A DNA stretch of 64,000 nt. It comes from Psoroptes ovis. Taxonomy: Eukaryota > Arthropoda > Arachnida > Sarcoptiformes > Psoroptidae. The translations under genes and the position numbers were made by a program. The DNA is taken from contig PQWQ01000003.1 in the NCBI GenBank assembly GCA_002943765.1, forward strand, positions 434,001 to 498,000, written 5' to 3'. Positions 50,835 to 62,895 of the stretch are shown here, one piece after another; the first letter of the stretch is position 1; each line of letters opens with the position of its first letter. The notes under the pieces were generated by a model, which was not told the origin of the DNA, made no database searches, and worked only from the letters and a program-made list of their open reading frames with translations.

Positions 50835-52734
50835 ATGCATTCGAACAATCCGACATCGATAACAACAACACCAATAATTGCATCAAAATCATCGACAATA
50901 ACAATGGCTTCCTCACAACAATCATCTCAATTCGCTGGAACACGATCACAATCAACATCACCATTACCGTCATCAACAACAACGGTACAACAATTAGAGC
51001 AGCAACAACAACAGCAGCAACAACAACCGCATCAATGGTCAATATTTTCATCAAGACCAATGTCAAGTCAATCAATGATTAAACGTGATCGTTTTCAACA
51101 TAACCCGTCCACAATGTTTTCATCATCATTATCATCAGCGTCATCATCATTACAACAGCAGCAATTGATGAAGAATAAAAAATCACCATCACCAATTATG
51201 ATGATGGCAACCAGTGAAAAAAATGCTGATGATTCACCTGAAAATGATAGTGATCAAAAGAGTAAACTCAATTCTCGTAGCAATAACAGTAATAATTCAA
51301 ATCATCAACAACAAATTGATCAATTATTGAGTAATTATCAATACGGTACATTGAATACCAGTACACCTCCATTATCACGTCGCCGAAGACATTCGAAATT
51401 ACATTTACGTATTGCATCTGAATTAAGTGTAGATCAAAGTGAATGTAATAAAGGATTAGGTAGACAATCATCATCATCATCATCATCGACATCATCAATT
51501 TTACAATCACAATTTCAAGAAAATAGTCAAAATATGAATAATAATAGCAATAATAATAATCGCACGATGAAAGAACGTTATCGTATTGTTCTGTTAGGCT
51601 CAAGTGCTGTCGGTAAAACAGCGATTGTCGAACGATTTCTATACGGTACATTTGCTGATCGTCATTGTGCAACGGTTGAAGAACTGCATAAAGGTGAATA
51701 TGAAATACCTGGCGGTGGATGTATACCGTTAGAAATTCTTGATACAAGCGGTTAGTATTAGTTTGATTTATTTTAAATTAAACCTTTGATTTATAATCAT
51801 TATCATTCATATTTCATCTATCCAATGGCTATCACAGGATCATTTGAATTTCCTGCCATGCGAAGATTGGCCATTTCTACGGGTAAATTTGATTTTTATT
51901 TATTTATTTTTTGGTTCATTAGAAATGAACAAAATTTCGATTTAAATCTCAAAAAAAAACTTTTTTGTCATATCAATTTATTTGATAGGTGATGCATTCG
52001 CATTAATCTATTCGATTGATGATCAATCATCATTTGAAGAAGTTAAAAATATACGTGAAATGATCAAAGAGATTAAACTTGAACAACAACAACAACAGCA
52101 ACAACAACAGCCAAAAACGATGCCTCCAATCGTTGTTGTTGGCAATAAAATTGATCTCGATGATGATTCTGATGATGATAATGATGATAAAGATAATAAT
52201 CATGATAGTGGTGACAATAAAAATAGTTTCGATGATGATGATAAAGATAATGATACGAAGAAATCGACTAGAAAATCATTATCAACTGAAACAACATCAA
52301 TTAAACCAAAACAAAAACGTCGACAAGTTAAAACAGAAATGGCCGAATGTGAATGCATTGATTGGGAACATGGATTTGTTGAATGTTCAGCTAAAAATAA
52401 TAAAAATATTGTCAATATATTTTCATGTATGTTAATACAAGCACGTCTTAATGGTCAATTGAATGTAATACCAAAATATAATAGCTCAAAACATCATCAT
52501 CATCATCATTATCATCAACAACAACAACAACATTCGAATGACCATCATCAACAAAATCATCAATCTTTAAGTAATCGTTTTCGTCGTCGTTCTAGTTTAC
52601 CGATAAGTGAATTATTTCATCGTTCACCAAATAAATCTACTGATCGTTATGGTGGTGGCCCAGGCAGTAGTAGTGATTATCATCATCATCATAATCATTC
52701 ATCATTTACAAAAAATAGTTGTACACCATCTTAG
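50835..52734 (+). CDS. RASD/Dexras-like small GTPase with low-complexity insertions, 3 exons, 568 residues
   Basis: Exons 50835-51750, 51838-51882 and 51989-52734, phases 1 and 1. GTPase core from about residue 245: G1 GSSAVGKT (255-262), G3 DTSG (303-306), FPAMRRLAISTGDAF across introns 1 and 2, G4 NKID (373-376), G5 ECSAK (452-456). GSSxVGKTAIV and DTSG...FPAMRRL match RASD1/Rhes and, less closely, DiRas. About 244 Ser/Gln-rich residues precede the core, a polyQ interrupts the helix before G4, an Asp-rich segment lies between G4 and G5, and the tail is His-rich, ending SCTPS. RASD proteins modulate heterotrimeric G-protein and adenylyl cyclase signalling; that role here is inference. The start could also be the ATG near 50904. 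Confidence 0.91.
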
Positions 52735-54173
52735 ATCGTTTCAAAATCTTATCATTTAGAAAAAATCAAAATTTAATCAAATCTTTCCGAATGTTTCGCT
52801 GCTCTCTCTCTCTCGTTTTGACTTTTCACATTTTCAAATGATCATATCTCTGATCACACCTAAGAAAACCGACGATGAAATACGATTCCATCGACACCCG
52901 TGTACCCACAATCAAACTTGACGCACAAACAAAATTAATTTTATTTTGAATTGACACACGGAAAAAACTCGAAATTTTTTCAAAAATTTTGTTACAATTT
53001 TGATTGAAAAATTCCTCAAAAGTCTTCTTGAGGAATGAAGAAAAAATATTTGAAATATTTGGAAAATTTAATCATCAAATATTTCATTGAAAAATATTTT
53101 ATTTCATTGAAAAATTTTATTGAAAATTGTTTCACCAGATCGCAACACTTTGTAGAAAAAAAACTTTGACACACACAATTTCTTTTATTTTTAAAATTAA
53201 AAATTGATTTTACTTGTAATTTTGATTAAATTTTGATAGGAAGATATTAAATAAAATAAAATAATTAATAAATAAAATAAGAAATTAATTAATAAATATG
53301 AATCGATTTGATACAATGAAATAAATATCCAATCTTCAATTGAGTATTTCAATTCAAATGGAAAAATGGAAATGAAATGGATCGAAATCAATATTGAAAA
53401 TCGATTCGTTATCGTTTGGTCTCGCTTGTTTCATTCAATATTTAATTTCAATGTATTTAGCCGTGTGTTTTTCAATGCAATTTAAATGTGTTTTCGATGT
53501 TTGTATTCATTTTCAAAACATTTAAATGTTTTTCAATTTATTTTGAAAGTGTGTGCAAGTGTTTGTGTGTTTATACACCCAAATACAAAGTTCATTGTCT
53601 GAATATGTCTTGTTTTGTTTCGTTCTGTTTTTTGGCTGTTTTTATTTTTGTTGTAAATAAAATGTATGTTTATTTTTTGCTTGTTTGTACACAAAATTAG
53701 CACAAAAAATAAAATTTTTTTTTGCTTAGTTTTGACTAAGTGTGACATTTATTTATTATTCTATTCATATTTATTCATTTTCAATCATTACTCCAATATT
53801 GGATCGTATAAATATTTTTTTCAAAATTTAAATTATCAAAATATTCAAAATTCAATCATTAAGTTACTATGAATCTATAGTATATACGGACAGAATTCGG
53901 TTTGATAAGCTAAAATTTTTTATTTTATTTCATTTAATATAAAAAACCATTGACTTGCAATAATTTTGAAATCAAAGAAATTGCTGATTATGACTGCTTA
54001 AATGATAAATGAATTAATTAATGTTATTTTATATATTAATGAATTTATATATTAATGAACGAATGAATAGATGAATAGATGAATGAATGTATAAATAGTC
54101 AAATAAATGAATAAATAAATAATGAAAATACAATGACATTCAGCATTATTATTTTTTTTATTTTCCATTGTTA

Positions 54174-54253
54174 TTAGGTCGTTCGTAAAGTTCTGGCCAA
54201 TTTTTATAAACAACTCTATTGATTAAACGAAATGAATTTTTCGGACAACTGAA
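54174..54253 (+). mobile_element. Mariner-like MITE, subfamily A (forward)
   Basis: 80 bp, TTAGGTCGTTCGTAAAGTTC...TTTTTCGGACAACTGAA, TA on both sides; several substitutions, so an older copy. Confidence 0.86.
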
Positions 54254-54641
54254 TATTCAAAATGTCAATGAATAATCTAATGTGTTTTGTCAAGTGTGTA
54301 TTTATATTTATATTTATAATATGTAAATTTGTCAAATATTGGTACGCTATTTTTTTCTATGCTTTGCTCTAATATACTTGATTATTAATGGTGATAATTA
54401 TTGCAATTATTATAATTATTATTATTATTTAATGATCATTTTGAAATGATAGATTTTTCAATGAATGAATAAATGAATGAATAAAATGAATAAACGAAAA
54501 TTTCCGTTCATTTTAATTCTTCATTGTTGATTCATAAATATTTATTTATTTGTTTAATTTTATTTATTTATTTATCTTTATCTAAATATTCATCGATAAT
54601 TGTCGTTCGCTAGTTCATTCATTCAATGATTCATTGATGGT

Positions 54642-54642
54642 G

Positions 54643-54675
<33 letters not shown>

Positions 54676-54676
54676 G
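54642..54676. repeat. AAT trinucleotide microsatellite
   Basis: About eleven AAT units followed by a GGTGGTGGCGGTGG patch. Confidence 0.88.
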
Positions 54677-55060
54677 TGGTGGCGGTGGTTGCCTTCAAGA
54701 TAATCTAAACTTGTCGAAATAATTTTTATTTTTTTTTCAAATATTATTCGCCACAAGGTGTGTTAAGCTTAAGCATTTTTTATTTCAATAATAATAATAA
54801 TAATAATAAATATCATTTGATATCAATGATCAAATGGTCATTCTTGTTCAATGGCCATTTGAAATCAAGCGACAACACCTATGCGGCTTGTTTGCTTTGC
54901 TTTGCTTTGCTTTGAAAAATATTTCAAATATTTCTATCCTTAAAATTTGGAAAAAAATAAAAATTGATTTCAAATTGATTAATGATTAATTTCCGTTGTG
55001 ATTTTGTGTTTGAAATTTTTTTTCAAATTGAAATTTTCAAATTGTTGACAAATAAATAAA

Positions 55061-55140
55061 TTGGGTTGTCCGATAAGTTTTTGCCGATCATATCGTAGGA
55101 AATTATGAGAAAATCGGCAAAAACTTATCGGACAACCTAA
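55061..55140 (-). mobile_element. Mariner-like MITE, subfamily B (reverse)
   Basis: 80 bp, TTGGGTTGTCCGATAAGTTT...AACTTATCGGACAACCTAA; TA intact on the right, two extra A on the left. Arms pair well beyond 30 bp. Confidence 0.87.
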
Positions 55141-55937
55141 TAAATAGAAAAAATAATTTCACCATAAACAAGCATAAATAAACAAGCATGAATAAATGAA
55201 TTGAAAACTCATGAATGAATTGAATTATATTGAATTAAATTGAAGTAAGAAACCTGAATAATTAATTGGAAAATCAAAATCAAATGAATTTCAGCCGAAA
55301 AATCACAGAAATATTTGATCAAAATGAAAATCTTGGAAAATCTTTGGAAAATCTTAATTCCAATGAGCAAAAAGCGAAGAGAAGAAAACATTTTGAAAAT
55401 CTGTCTGATGACCCGACGAGAAAATAAATTTTTCTTGTTGTTTCTTCGTTATTCGTCGTCGTCTTCATTTGTTCAAATATAATATTCATCTTCATTTATT
55501 TTAACACGCCATAACACATTCTTTTTCCATCTTGTTCTTCATTTGATTTTGATTTTGATTGAATGACCGATATGATATGGGGGAATATTTTATTCGAAGA
55601 AAACAAGTAAGAAATGAATCCTCGAAATGAATGAGACAGGTAAATGAAGCCGAAAAAAAAATGCCGGGAATTCGCATATTTTTTCAAATATTTCAATTTC
55701 ATTCATTTCAACCAAAAAAAAAAAAAAAAAAAAACCCGAAGTATTAAATAATTTATTTCTTACTTTATTTTTACGACGATTCAAGACTCGAAAAAATTGA
55801 ATCAAATCAAAGCAAATAACTTGAATTATTATTATTATTAAATTAAAGTATATGAAAAATATTCTAAGAAATTCAGAAATGATATTTTTACTTATATTCT
55901 TAATGTATTCCCGATCAAATGAATTCAAATTCATATA

Positions 55938-56017
55938 ATAGATTGTCCGGAAAGTACTGGCCGATTTTCATCGGCAACTCTATTGATTAAGCGTAATGAA
56001 CTTTTCGGACAGCCTAA
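55938..56017 (+). mobile_element. Mariner-like MITE, subfamily A (forward)
   Basis: 80 bp, ATAGATTGTCCGGAAAGTAC...CTTTTCGGACAGCCTAA, TA on both sides. Confidence 0.87.
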
Positions 56018-59000
56018 TATTTAAATGTGAATATCAAATACATACAACTAGACACATACAGACATCTAAAAACATCCGAAAAAAAAAATATTCAGAAAAC
56101 ATCATCATCATCATCATCATCATAATCATCATCGATGGTTAATATATTATTCAATATATATGGGGTCTTCAAATATGCAAGCATCATACATACAACAAGC
56201 ATAACATGTTTTTTCGTTATTCGTTTATTTTGGTTTATTTGAATATTTATAAATATACTCGAATAATAATAATAATATTTCCATTCCCGTTTTCTTTTAC
56301 TTTTGCAGCTTCGACTATTGGATAATTTGGACGAATAGATTGATAGATGGACAAACGAACGAATGAATGGATGCATAGATAGATGGATGTATGACTAGAT
56401 GGATTGAATACATGAATGTTTTCAAATCAAAATGTATCGTTTATTATTATTATTATTATATTATATGAATGAATCAATTTTCGAAGTCGATGATGATAAT
56501 GATTATGACCCGAATAAATTTGAAATAAATGAATGATAAAATACAGAGGAAAAAAAACATTGGAATGCAGACATGGTCGACATTGGATGTGCTGCTAATG
56601 CTGCTAATGTTGCATATAAATATTATAACATTTATTCGATTAAAAATGTATAAACAATGAAATAAATGAATGAATGAATGAATGAATGACCATCATTTGA
56701 AAATAATCATACGAAAATTATTTAAGAAAAAATATTAATGAAATTAAAAAAAATGAATGAATGAATGGCTCAAGACCTGAATTGATATGATCACGATGAC
56801 TATGATGATCATCATCATCATTGATGATGATAGTTTATTCGATAATGATGTTTATAATGTTCATAAAAATAAAAATAAAAAAATAAAAATCAAATTATTG
56901 AATATATTGATACCATGTACATACACATAAATAAATCCAAAAAAAGTTTGATTGAATCAAAAATGAATGGAAATCAAATCAAATCAAATGTTCAAATATT
57001 CAATGAATCATTGATCAATTTCTTTGATTTGATTTGATTATTTTTATACATTGAATCATAATCATCATAATCATCATCATCAATTGATCAAAAACATTGA
57101 TTGATCAAATTATGGTGTTCAACATTAAATAAATTTGAAATTCCAATCATACCAAACCAAACGAAAACCAAAAACCAAATCAAACCAAAAAAATCAATCA
57201 ATGCTTACGGCTTGAATTATTATTATTATTATTATAATATCTCTTGACGATAATTCATTTTCCTTAATATTTTCTTAAAAATTGATATTTTATTATTATT
57301 ATTATTATTATTGATATTTGAAAAAATGAAAAAAATATTGAATCATTTAGATCATATTATTATTATTATTATTATTATGTTACTATTAATGTTACTATTA
57401 TCCATTATCATGTACTGCCATTATTATTATTATTTTGATTATTCAAACAATTTGATTGTGGTCGATCGGTCAGTCGGCCGTACGGATAAATATAGATTTT
57501 TTTGTTTTTCTTTGTCCAGTTCAAATAATAATAATAATATTTAATAATCATTTTTTTTTGTTATTTCATTTATTTATAAATTCTACCGTCATGTAATTAT
57601 CATTACTTTGAAGTAGTATTATTCAATTGAAATTTGAAATAATAATACACAAAAAAAAACATATTTTCAAACAATCGACCAAAAATAATAAAGGTAAATG
57701 AAACAAAAACAATGTACCAATGAATGATCGGTTATATGTTTTCGGCCATCGTACATTTTCGGTTAGGTTATCATTAATTCATTCATTGAAAAAAATTTAC
57801 CGAAAGATCATTATTCGAAGAACGAAAACGGCAGAAAAAAATCCAGGCCAACAGACAAGGGTAAAACATAAACTTATATATTTTTAGCCAGTCAAAAATT
57901 TCAACAAAAAAAAAGTGGTTAAACAACCTTTGTATTTGGTCATTTTTTTTTTCGGGCTAAATATTATTACATTCCATTCCATTCATTCATTGAATCATTT
58001 CTCAAGATTTTCAACTTTAAAGATCTTGAACATCATCTTAAGATGTTTCGTCCACCATGCAATAAATGAAAAACATGAATTAAACCTGTTAAAAGTTATG
58101 ACAAAAATTTTAACTATGCCGTCCCGTAATCATCATCATCAACGTTGTTGTTGTCTTTGGACTTTTCTTAGATCATCATCTTTAGAACATCATCTTCCAA
58201 AAAATCACATACACATTCCGCATCTTTTCTTCTTCTTCTTCTTTAAAGCAAAAAAATCTATTTTCCACTTTGAATAAGTATTTTTATTTTTGAAAAAAAT
58301 GAAAAAAATGCCGATTGTGTAGCGCTATGGCGGTCATCATGTATTCAATGACCTATGGGGGCCTAAATAAACTGCTCATAGATAAAACATTAAGCAAGCA
58401 TACACAGTAAGCCATTCTAACTGGCCATTCAACTTTGTTTTGTTTGTTTATCCACATTTTTTAATTCATTTTTTTTCTGCTGTTTTTGTTTAATTCCATT
58501 CGGTTCCGTTTATTCATTCATTCATTCATTCCATTCCATTCATTCGATTCAATTCAATTGTTCATTTTGCAATTGTGTATGTTTGTACAATTTTCGATTA
58601 ATAAACATTCGGTTGTTGTAATCATTTTTCCTAAATTTTAATCAAGAAACAAAATCAAAATGAACGAATCATTCATTTATTCATATTTTTTCCAATGATG
58701 AATACATTATTTCGATGATGAATACAAATCAAAAAATGATTTGTCTTTCGATTTGATCGTTGATTTTTGTGTTATTCAAATCAAAAATTATAAGAAATAT
58801 ACAAATATTCAAAGGTAGACGAAATCTTCAAAATCGAACACAATGGCTATAGGTTTTTGTTCGTCGTGTGTTTGTTTTGTTCGTTAAAATCTTTCGTGAA
58901 CAATTAACGGATTTCGATGTTTGATAATCTTTGATGTATTTGTCTGTATGTTTAGGTATGAATAGGAAAATTGTCTGATTTTTCAAATCGGAAATCATCA

Positions 59001-59731
59001 TCTGATTTGTCAAATATGAAAAATGTCATTTTATGAGGTTGATAGTATGAAAAATACAAAGAAAATGATTTTTTCTTCCCTTCAATCTTACCAATCTTCA
59101 ATCATTTGAATTGATTTGAACAAAACAAATCGATTCTCTTTGATTTTGTTCGTTTCTTGAAAAATTTAAAAAGTCAATTTATACGTTTCACCAAATATTG
59201 TTTAGTGTTTATTCGCATTTTATTCATAGAAAAATCCAAATCAATCGTCAAACAAATGAAACAAATCCACATTATCCACTATTCAATTCGCATTCATAAT
59301 AATCAAACGAGATTATTTTATTTCTGGAAGAAACAAACAAACAAAATATCACAATGAATGAGTGGATCAATGAATGCAATGAATGCTCAGGGAGGGAAAA
59401 GGTATTTTTCCAACAAAAATCAAAGGAGAAAAAGATTAAAATCAACTCTATCACAATACAATTAACGGGCAACTCAAATCATAGAAACAAACAATTCAAC
59501 TAAAAAAACTAAAAACTAAACAAACAAAACAAAATATTTTGAAAATGAAGACAATAGACAATACACACACAGTGAATTATCATAATAATTCAAATAATGA
59601 AAATTATAATGAAAATACTAATAATGAATAACAACAGAAAACAGAACAAACAAAACAGAAAAAACAAACAGCCGTTAATAATCGTTTAATGTCCTAAATA
59701 ATAATAATTATGATTATCACAATTATTATTA

Positions 59732-59852
59732 CAGAGTTTTTTAAGTTCTGATTCGTAGTTTTAAAATTTAATTTCGTAATTTTACAATTTGAAATTCCAT
59801 TCAAAACTACGAAAATCAATTTTAAAACTACGAATAAAAACTTTAAGCCCTG
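59732..59852. mobile_element. CAG-ended palindromic MITE, copy 2 (family D)
   Basis: CAGAGTTTTTTAAGTTCTG...AAAAACTTTAAGCCCTG with TA on both sides, 121 bp. Internal blocks TTCGTAGTTTTAAAATT and AATTTTAAAACTACGAA-like arms show the same foldback as 4358-4477. Confidence 0.78.
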
Positions 59853-61580
59853 TATTATTACAATTACAATTACACAATGAGCAAAACGAATAAATAAATG
59901 TTGAATAATGATGAATAATTAGCTCCATAAATAACAATTTTTTCCTATTATAATAATTTATTATTATTATATAATAATATTTGTTTTTGTTTTTTTGCAT
60001 GATGTTCACATACACCGGTGAAGAAAGCTTAACATAATACATACAGCAAAACAACAATAAATTATTATAATTTTTACAAATATCATATTTCAGGTGAAAA
60101 AAAATAATAATGTAAAACACAGATATATACACGTAGTAAATCAAATCGTAAATTATCGTATGTAAATCACAGGCCAAAATCACAGATATTACAAAAAAAA
60201 CACAGATAACTGAAAACATATCTGTTTCTGAATCTGTTTAGGCAGATATTTTGGCCAGGTAAATAATACAGGTAAATATTTTTTTGAAAATTAAAAATAA
60301 AACAAGATCAGGTAACAGACATTACATTTGTTTATTAAAAATTTGCGAACAAGCAAAACACCGAAATTGATTATGATTTATACCAGCCAACCAACTGAAC
60401 TAACCGAACCAAGCCAAATACAAACATCGAACAACCAACCAAACCAAACCAAGCATCCCGGCATATTATCTAATAATGTCGTATACGTAAATAAATAAAT
60501 AAATAGATATTCATGCTATGATATTTAAATTTTGACGCCTTTATTTGTTTATTTTAATTTGTTTTTTTCAAATATTCATATTTATTTATTCATTTTTATT
60601 TTTGAAAAAATACAATAAATTACTTAATAATACATTGAATTATATAATAATACATTTTGAATCATGTTCAATTTGCATTATGTTTGTATGTGTTTGCATT
60701 ATCTGTGTTTGTTCCAATTATTAACAATAATTGCTTTCAATATTTATTCAAATACAAATAAATATTTTGTTTTATTTCTGTTTTGTTTTTCTGTTCTTAT
60801 TCAGCTTATTCAGCTTCATAATCAAACATATTTGTTTCATTTCAATTCATTGATCTCTCTCTGTGTGTGTTTGTGTTGGTTTCTGAATTTGTTGACAAAT
60901 TAGGCGTTGAAAATTATGATGTTTCCTAAATAATTTTTCATTCATTTATAAATATTATTTCAAATCCTAAACACTTTGGAATTTGAAAATGAAAAAATCA
61001 AAAAAAAAAAAAAAAAAATAAATAAATTTCCATATTTGATTTCTTTGAATTATTTTTCTCATTGAAAAATTCAAAGAAATAATTCAACAAACAAACAAAC
61101 AAGCACACACATATACCGACAACAAGCAACAAGCTCAAATCTTTACTTATTCCAAATCATTATCCATATTAAGAACAACAAAACTATGAAGAAAAAAAAT
61201 TGAATAAATAAATGGATAAATTATGAAATAAATAAATGAATGAATGAATGAATGAATGAATGGAACAAATTTCCGAAGAAATTTTTTTTCCTTTTTGTTT
61301 TTCCATTTAATTGTATGATGTGATGAATTTCATTAATCGACCTGAAACAAACGAGAAGAAATTCATATTTGAATCAATTGAAAATAACGAAAAACCAAAG
61401 GAAAAATTTTTTTATTTTTTCTCAAAAACTGCCAACACACAGTCACTCACACAGTCCACACATACCACACCACACCAAGCACACATACTAAGCACACATA
61501 CAAACACACACACGCATAGACAATAAGCATCCTACTACTTGGAAATTATATTAATTTAATCAACGAAACATTCAAAAATA

Positions 61581-61660
61581 TTAGGTTGTCCCATAAGTTC
61601 TTACCGTTTTTCGAATGAAAAAAATTTTTAAAAACGGCAAGAACTTATGGGACAGCCTAA
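61581..61660. mobile_element. Hairpin MITE, subfamily C
   Basis: 80 bp, TTAGGTTGTCCCATAAGTTC paired with its inverse at the right end, TA duplication; the arms extend through CGTTTTT/AAAACGG. Closest relative in the window is 43589-43668. Confidence 0.9.
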
Positions 61661-61872
61661 TATTTGAAAAATAACTTGATGAAAAAATTCAAAGCAAAAA
61701 TTTATGTTTGAAAAATTATTATTTCATTTATGAATTATTGCTATTATTATGATAACGATTAATTAATGTATTAAATGTAATAAATTCCTGATCTTTTTTC
61801 TTTGATTTTCTTTGATGAAAATTGAATTAAATTAATCAAAATAATTCGAAAAAAAAAGAAAATTCAAAAATA

Positions 61873-61953
61873 TTAGGTTGTCCGAAAAGTTCATTCCGCT
61901 TAATCAATAGTTGATGCTCATGAAAATCGGCCAAAACTTTTCGGACAACTTAA
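61873..61953 (-). mobile_element. Mariner-like MITE, subfamily A (reverse)
   Basis: 81 bp, TTAGGTTGTCCGAAAAGTTC...CTTTTCGGACAACTTAA, TA on both sides, 212 bp after the subfamily C copy. Confidence 0.9.
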
Positions 61954-62802
61954 TAATTCAAAAAAAATTATAATAAAAAATCAATCAATTCAGTTTTTCG
62001 GATTTTGATTTGCTTTGATTTGATTTTAACATATTTCCAATCAATTTCCGATCAATTTCCAATTATTAAAAAAAAATAATTGTTAATCGATATTAGTCGT
62101 TGTTATTAGTCGTTATTATTATTATTTAATTGATTATCAAATGTAATTTGAAAAAAATTTTGACAGATTAGCCATTATAATGCCGGCCGGCAAAAATGTT
62201 TGAATTTTTAGCTTGGAAAAAAAAATGCCGAAACGATCAATCGATGAAATTTTTCATTCATAAATTCATTTCGGAAAAAAAATGAGTAAAAAAAAAATTA
62301 GGCCAAAAGCATTTGGCATATTTGATCTGTGATTTGTTTCTCTTTAAAAGTTTTCGAAAATAATTGAATAATTCAAATAATTGAATTCATTAATACATGG
62401 AGGAAAAATGCATTGAAAATTGAATAATTTACGAAGAAAAAATATCATCATCATAAGCAATTAATCAATCAATTTACAGGAGATATTTTTACCCTTTTCT
62501 TACGGGAAAAATTTGCTTTGAAAAGTATTTAATTGAATCAAATGAAAAAATCAAATGAATCAAATCAATTATGAATTAAATGAATGAGAACAAAACGCAT
62601 GCGTTCGACAACTTCCGTCGACATGAATCGTTTGTCTGCTTGTTTGATGTTTGTTTGTTTCGGTGTGTATTTCAAATGCTTAGAAACATATTTGTGGAAA
62701 TGAAATCAATTAAATTCTTCAAAGTAAATGAAATTCAATGAATGAATGAAATCATCGACGACGACTGGATGAAATGATAGTTTTTTCCATGAATTTTTTC
62801 TG

Positions 62803-62895
62803 CTAATTTTTAGACGTTGAATGATTCATATAGCCTGATTCATAGCCATTGGAATGTTGCCTGTATGTCATTGCCTGTACGGCATTTGCTTCTGC
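62803..62895 (-). CDS. Possible orphan 3'-terminal coding exon, unknown gene
   Basis: Behind a TTTTGAACAG acceptor ending at 62896, the minus strand reads 30 residues beginning AEANAVQAMTYRQHSNGYES and ending in NHSTSKN before TAG at 62803. Composition is balanced and richer in GC than its surroundings, unlike the low-complexity frames elsewhere, and length and acceptor fit a terminal exon in phase 0. I do not recognise the protein and found no companion exon with confidence before the window end at 64000, so the rest would lie beyond it. Confidence 0.4.
   Translation of the reverse strand, partial: AEANAVQAMTYRQHSNGYESGYMNHSTSKN

Larger units (their letters stand above)
52735..62802. other. 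Gene-poor region, 10 kb
   Basis: Downstream flank of the Ras-like gene and further AT-rich DNA. Five mariner-like MITEs, one CAG-ended MITE, ATA/ATC microsatellites (54642-54676, 56100-56123), A runs near 55712-55733 and 61000-61019, and many AATG/TTCA tetranucleotide tracts. No supported exon. Confidence 0.6.

Noticed and set aside
57915..58277. 120-residue plus-strand frame with HHHQRCCCLWTF
   Set aside because: Composed of T runs and CAT/CTT repeats, with no splice context or recognisable domain.
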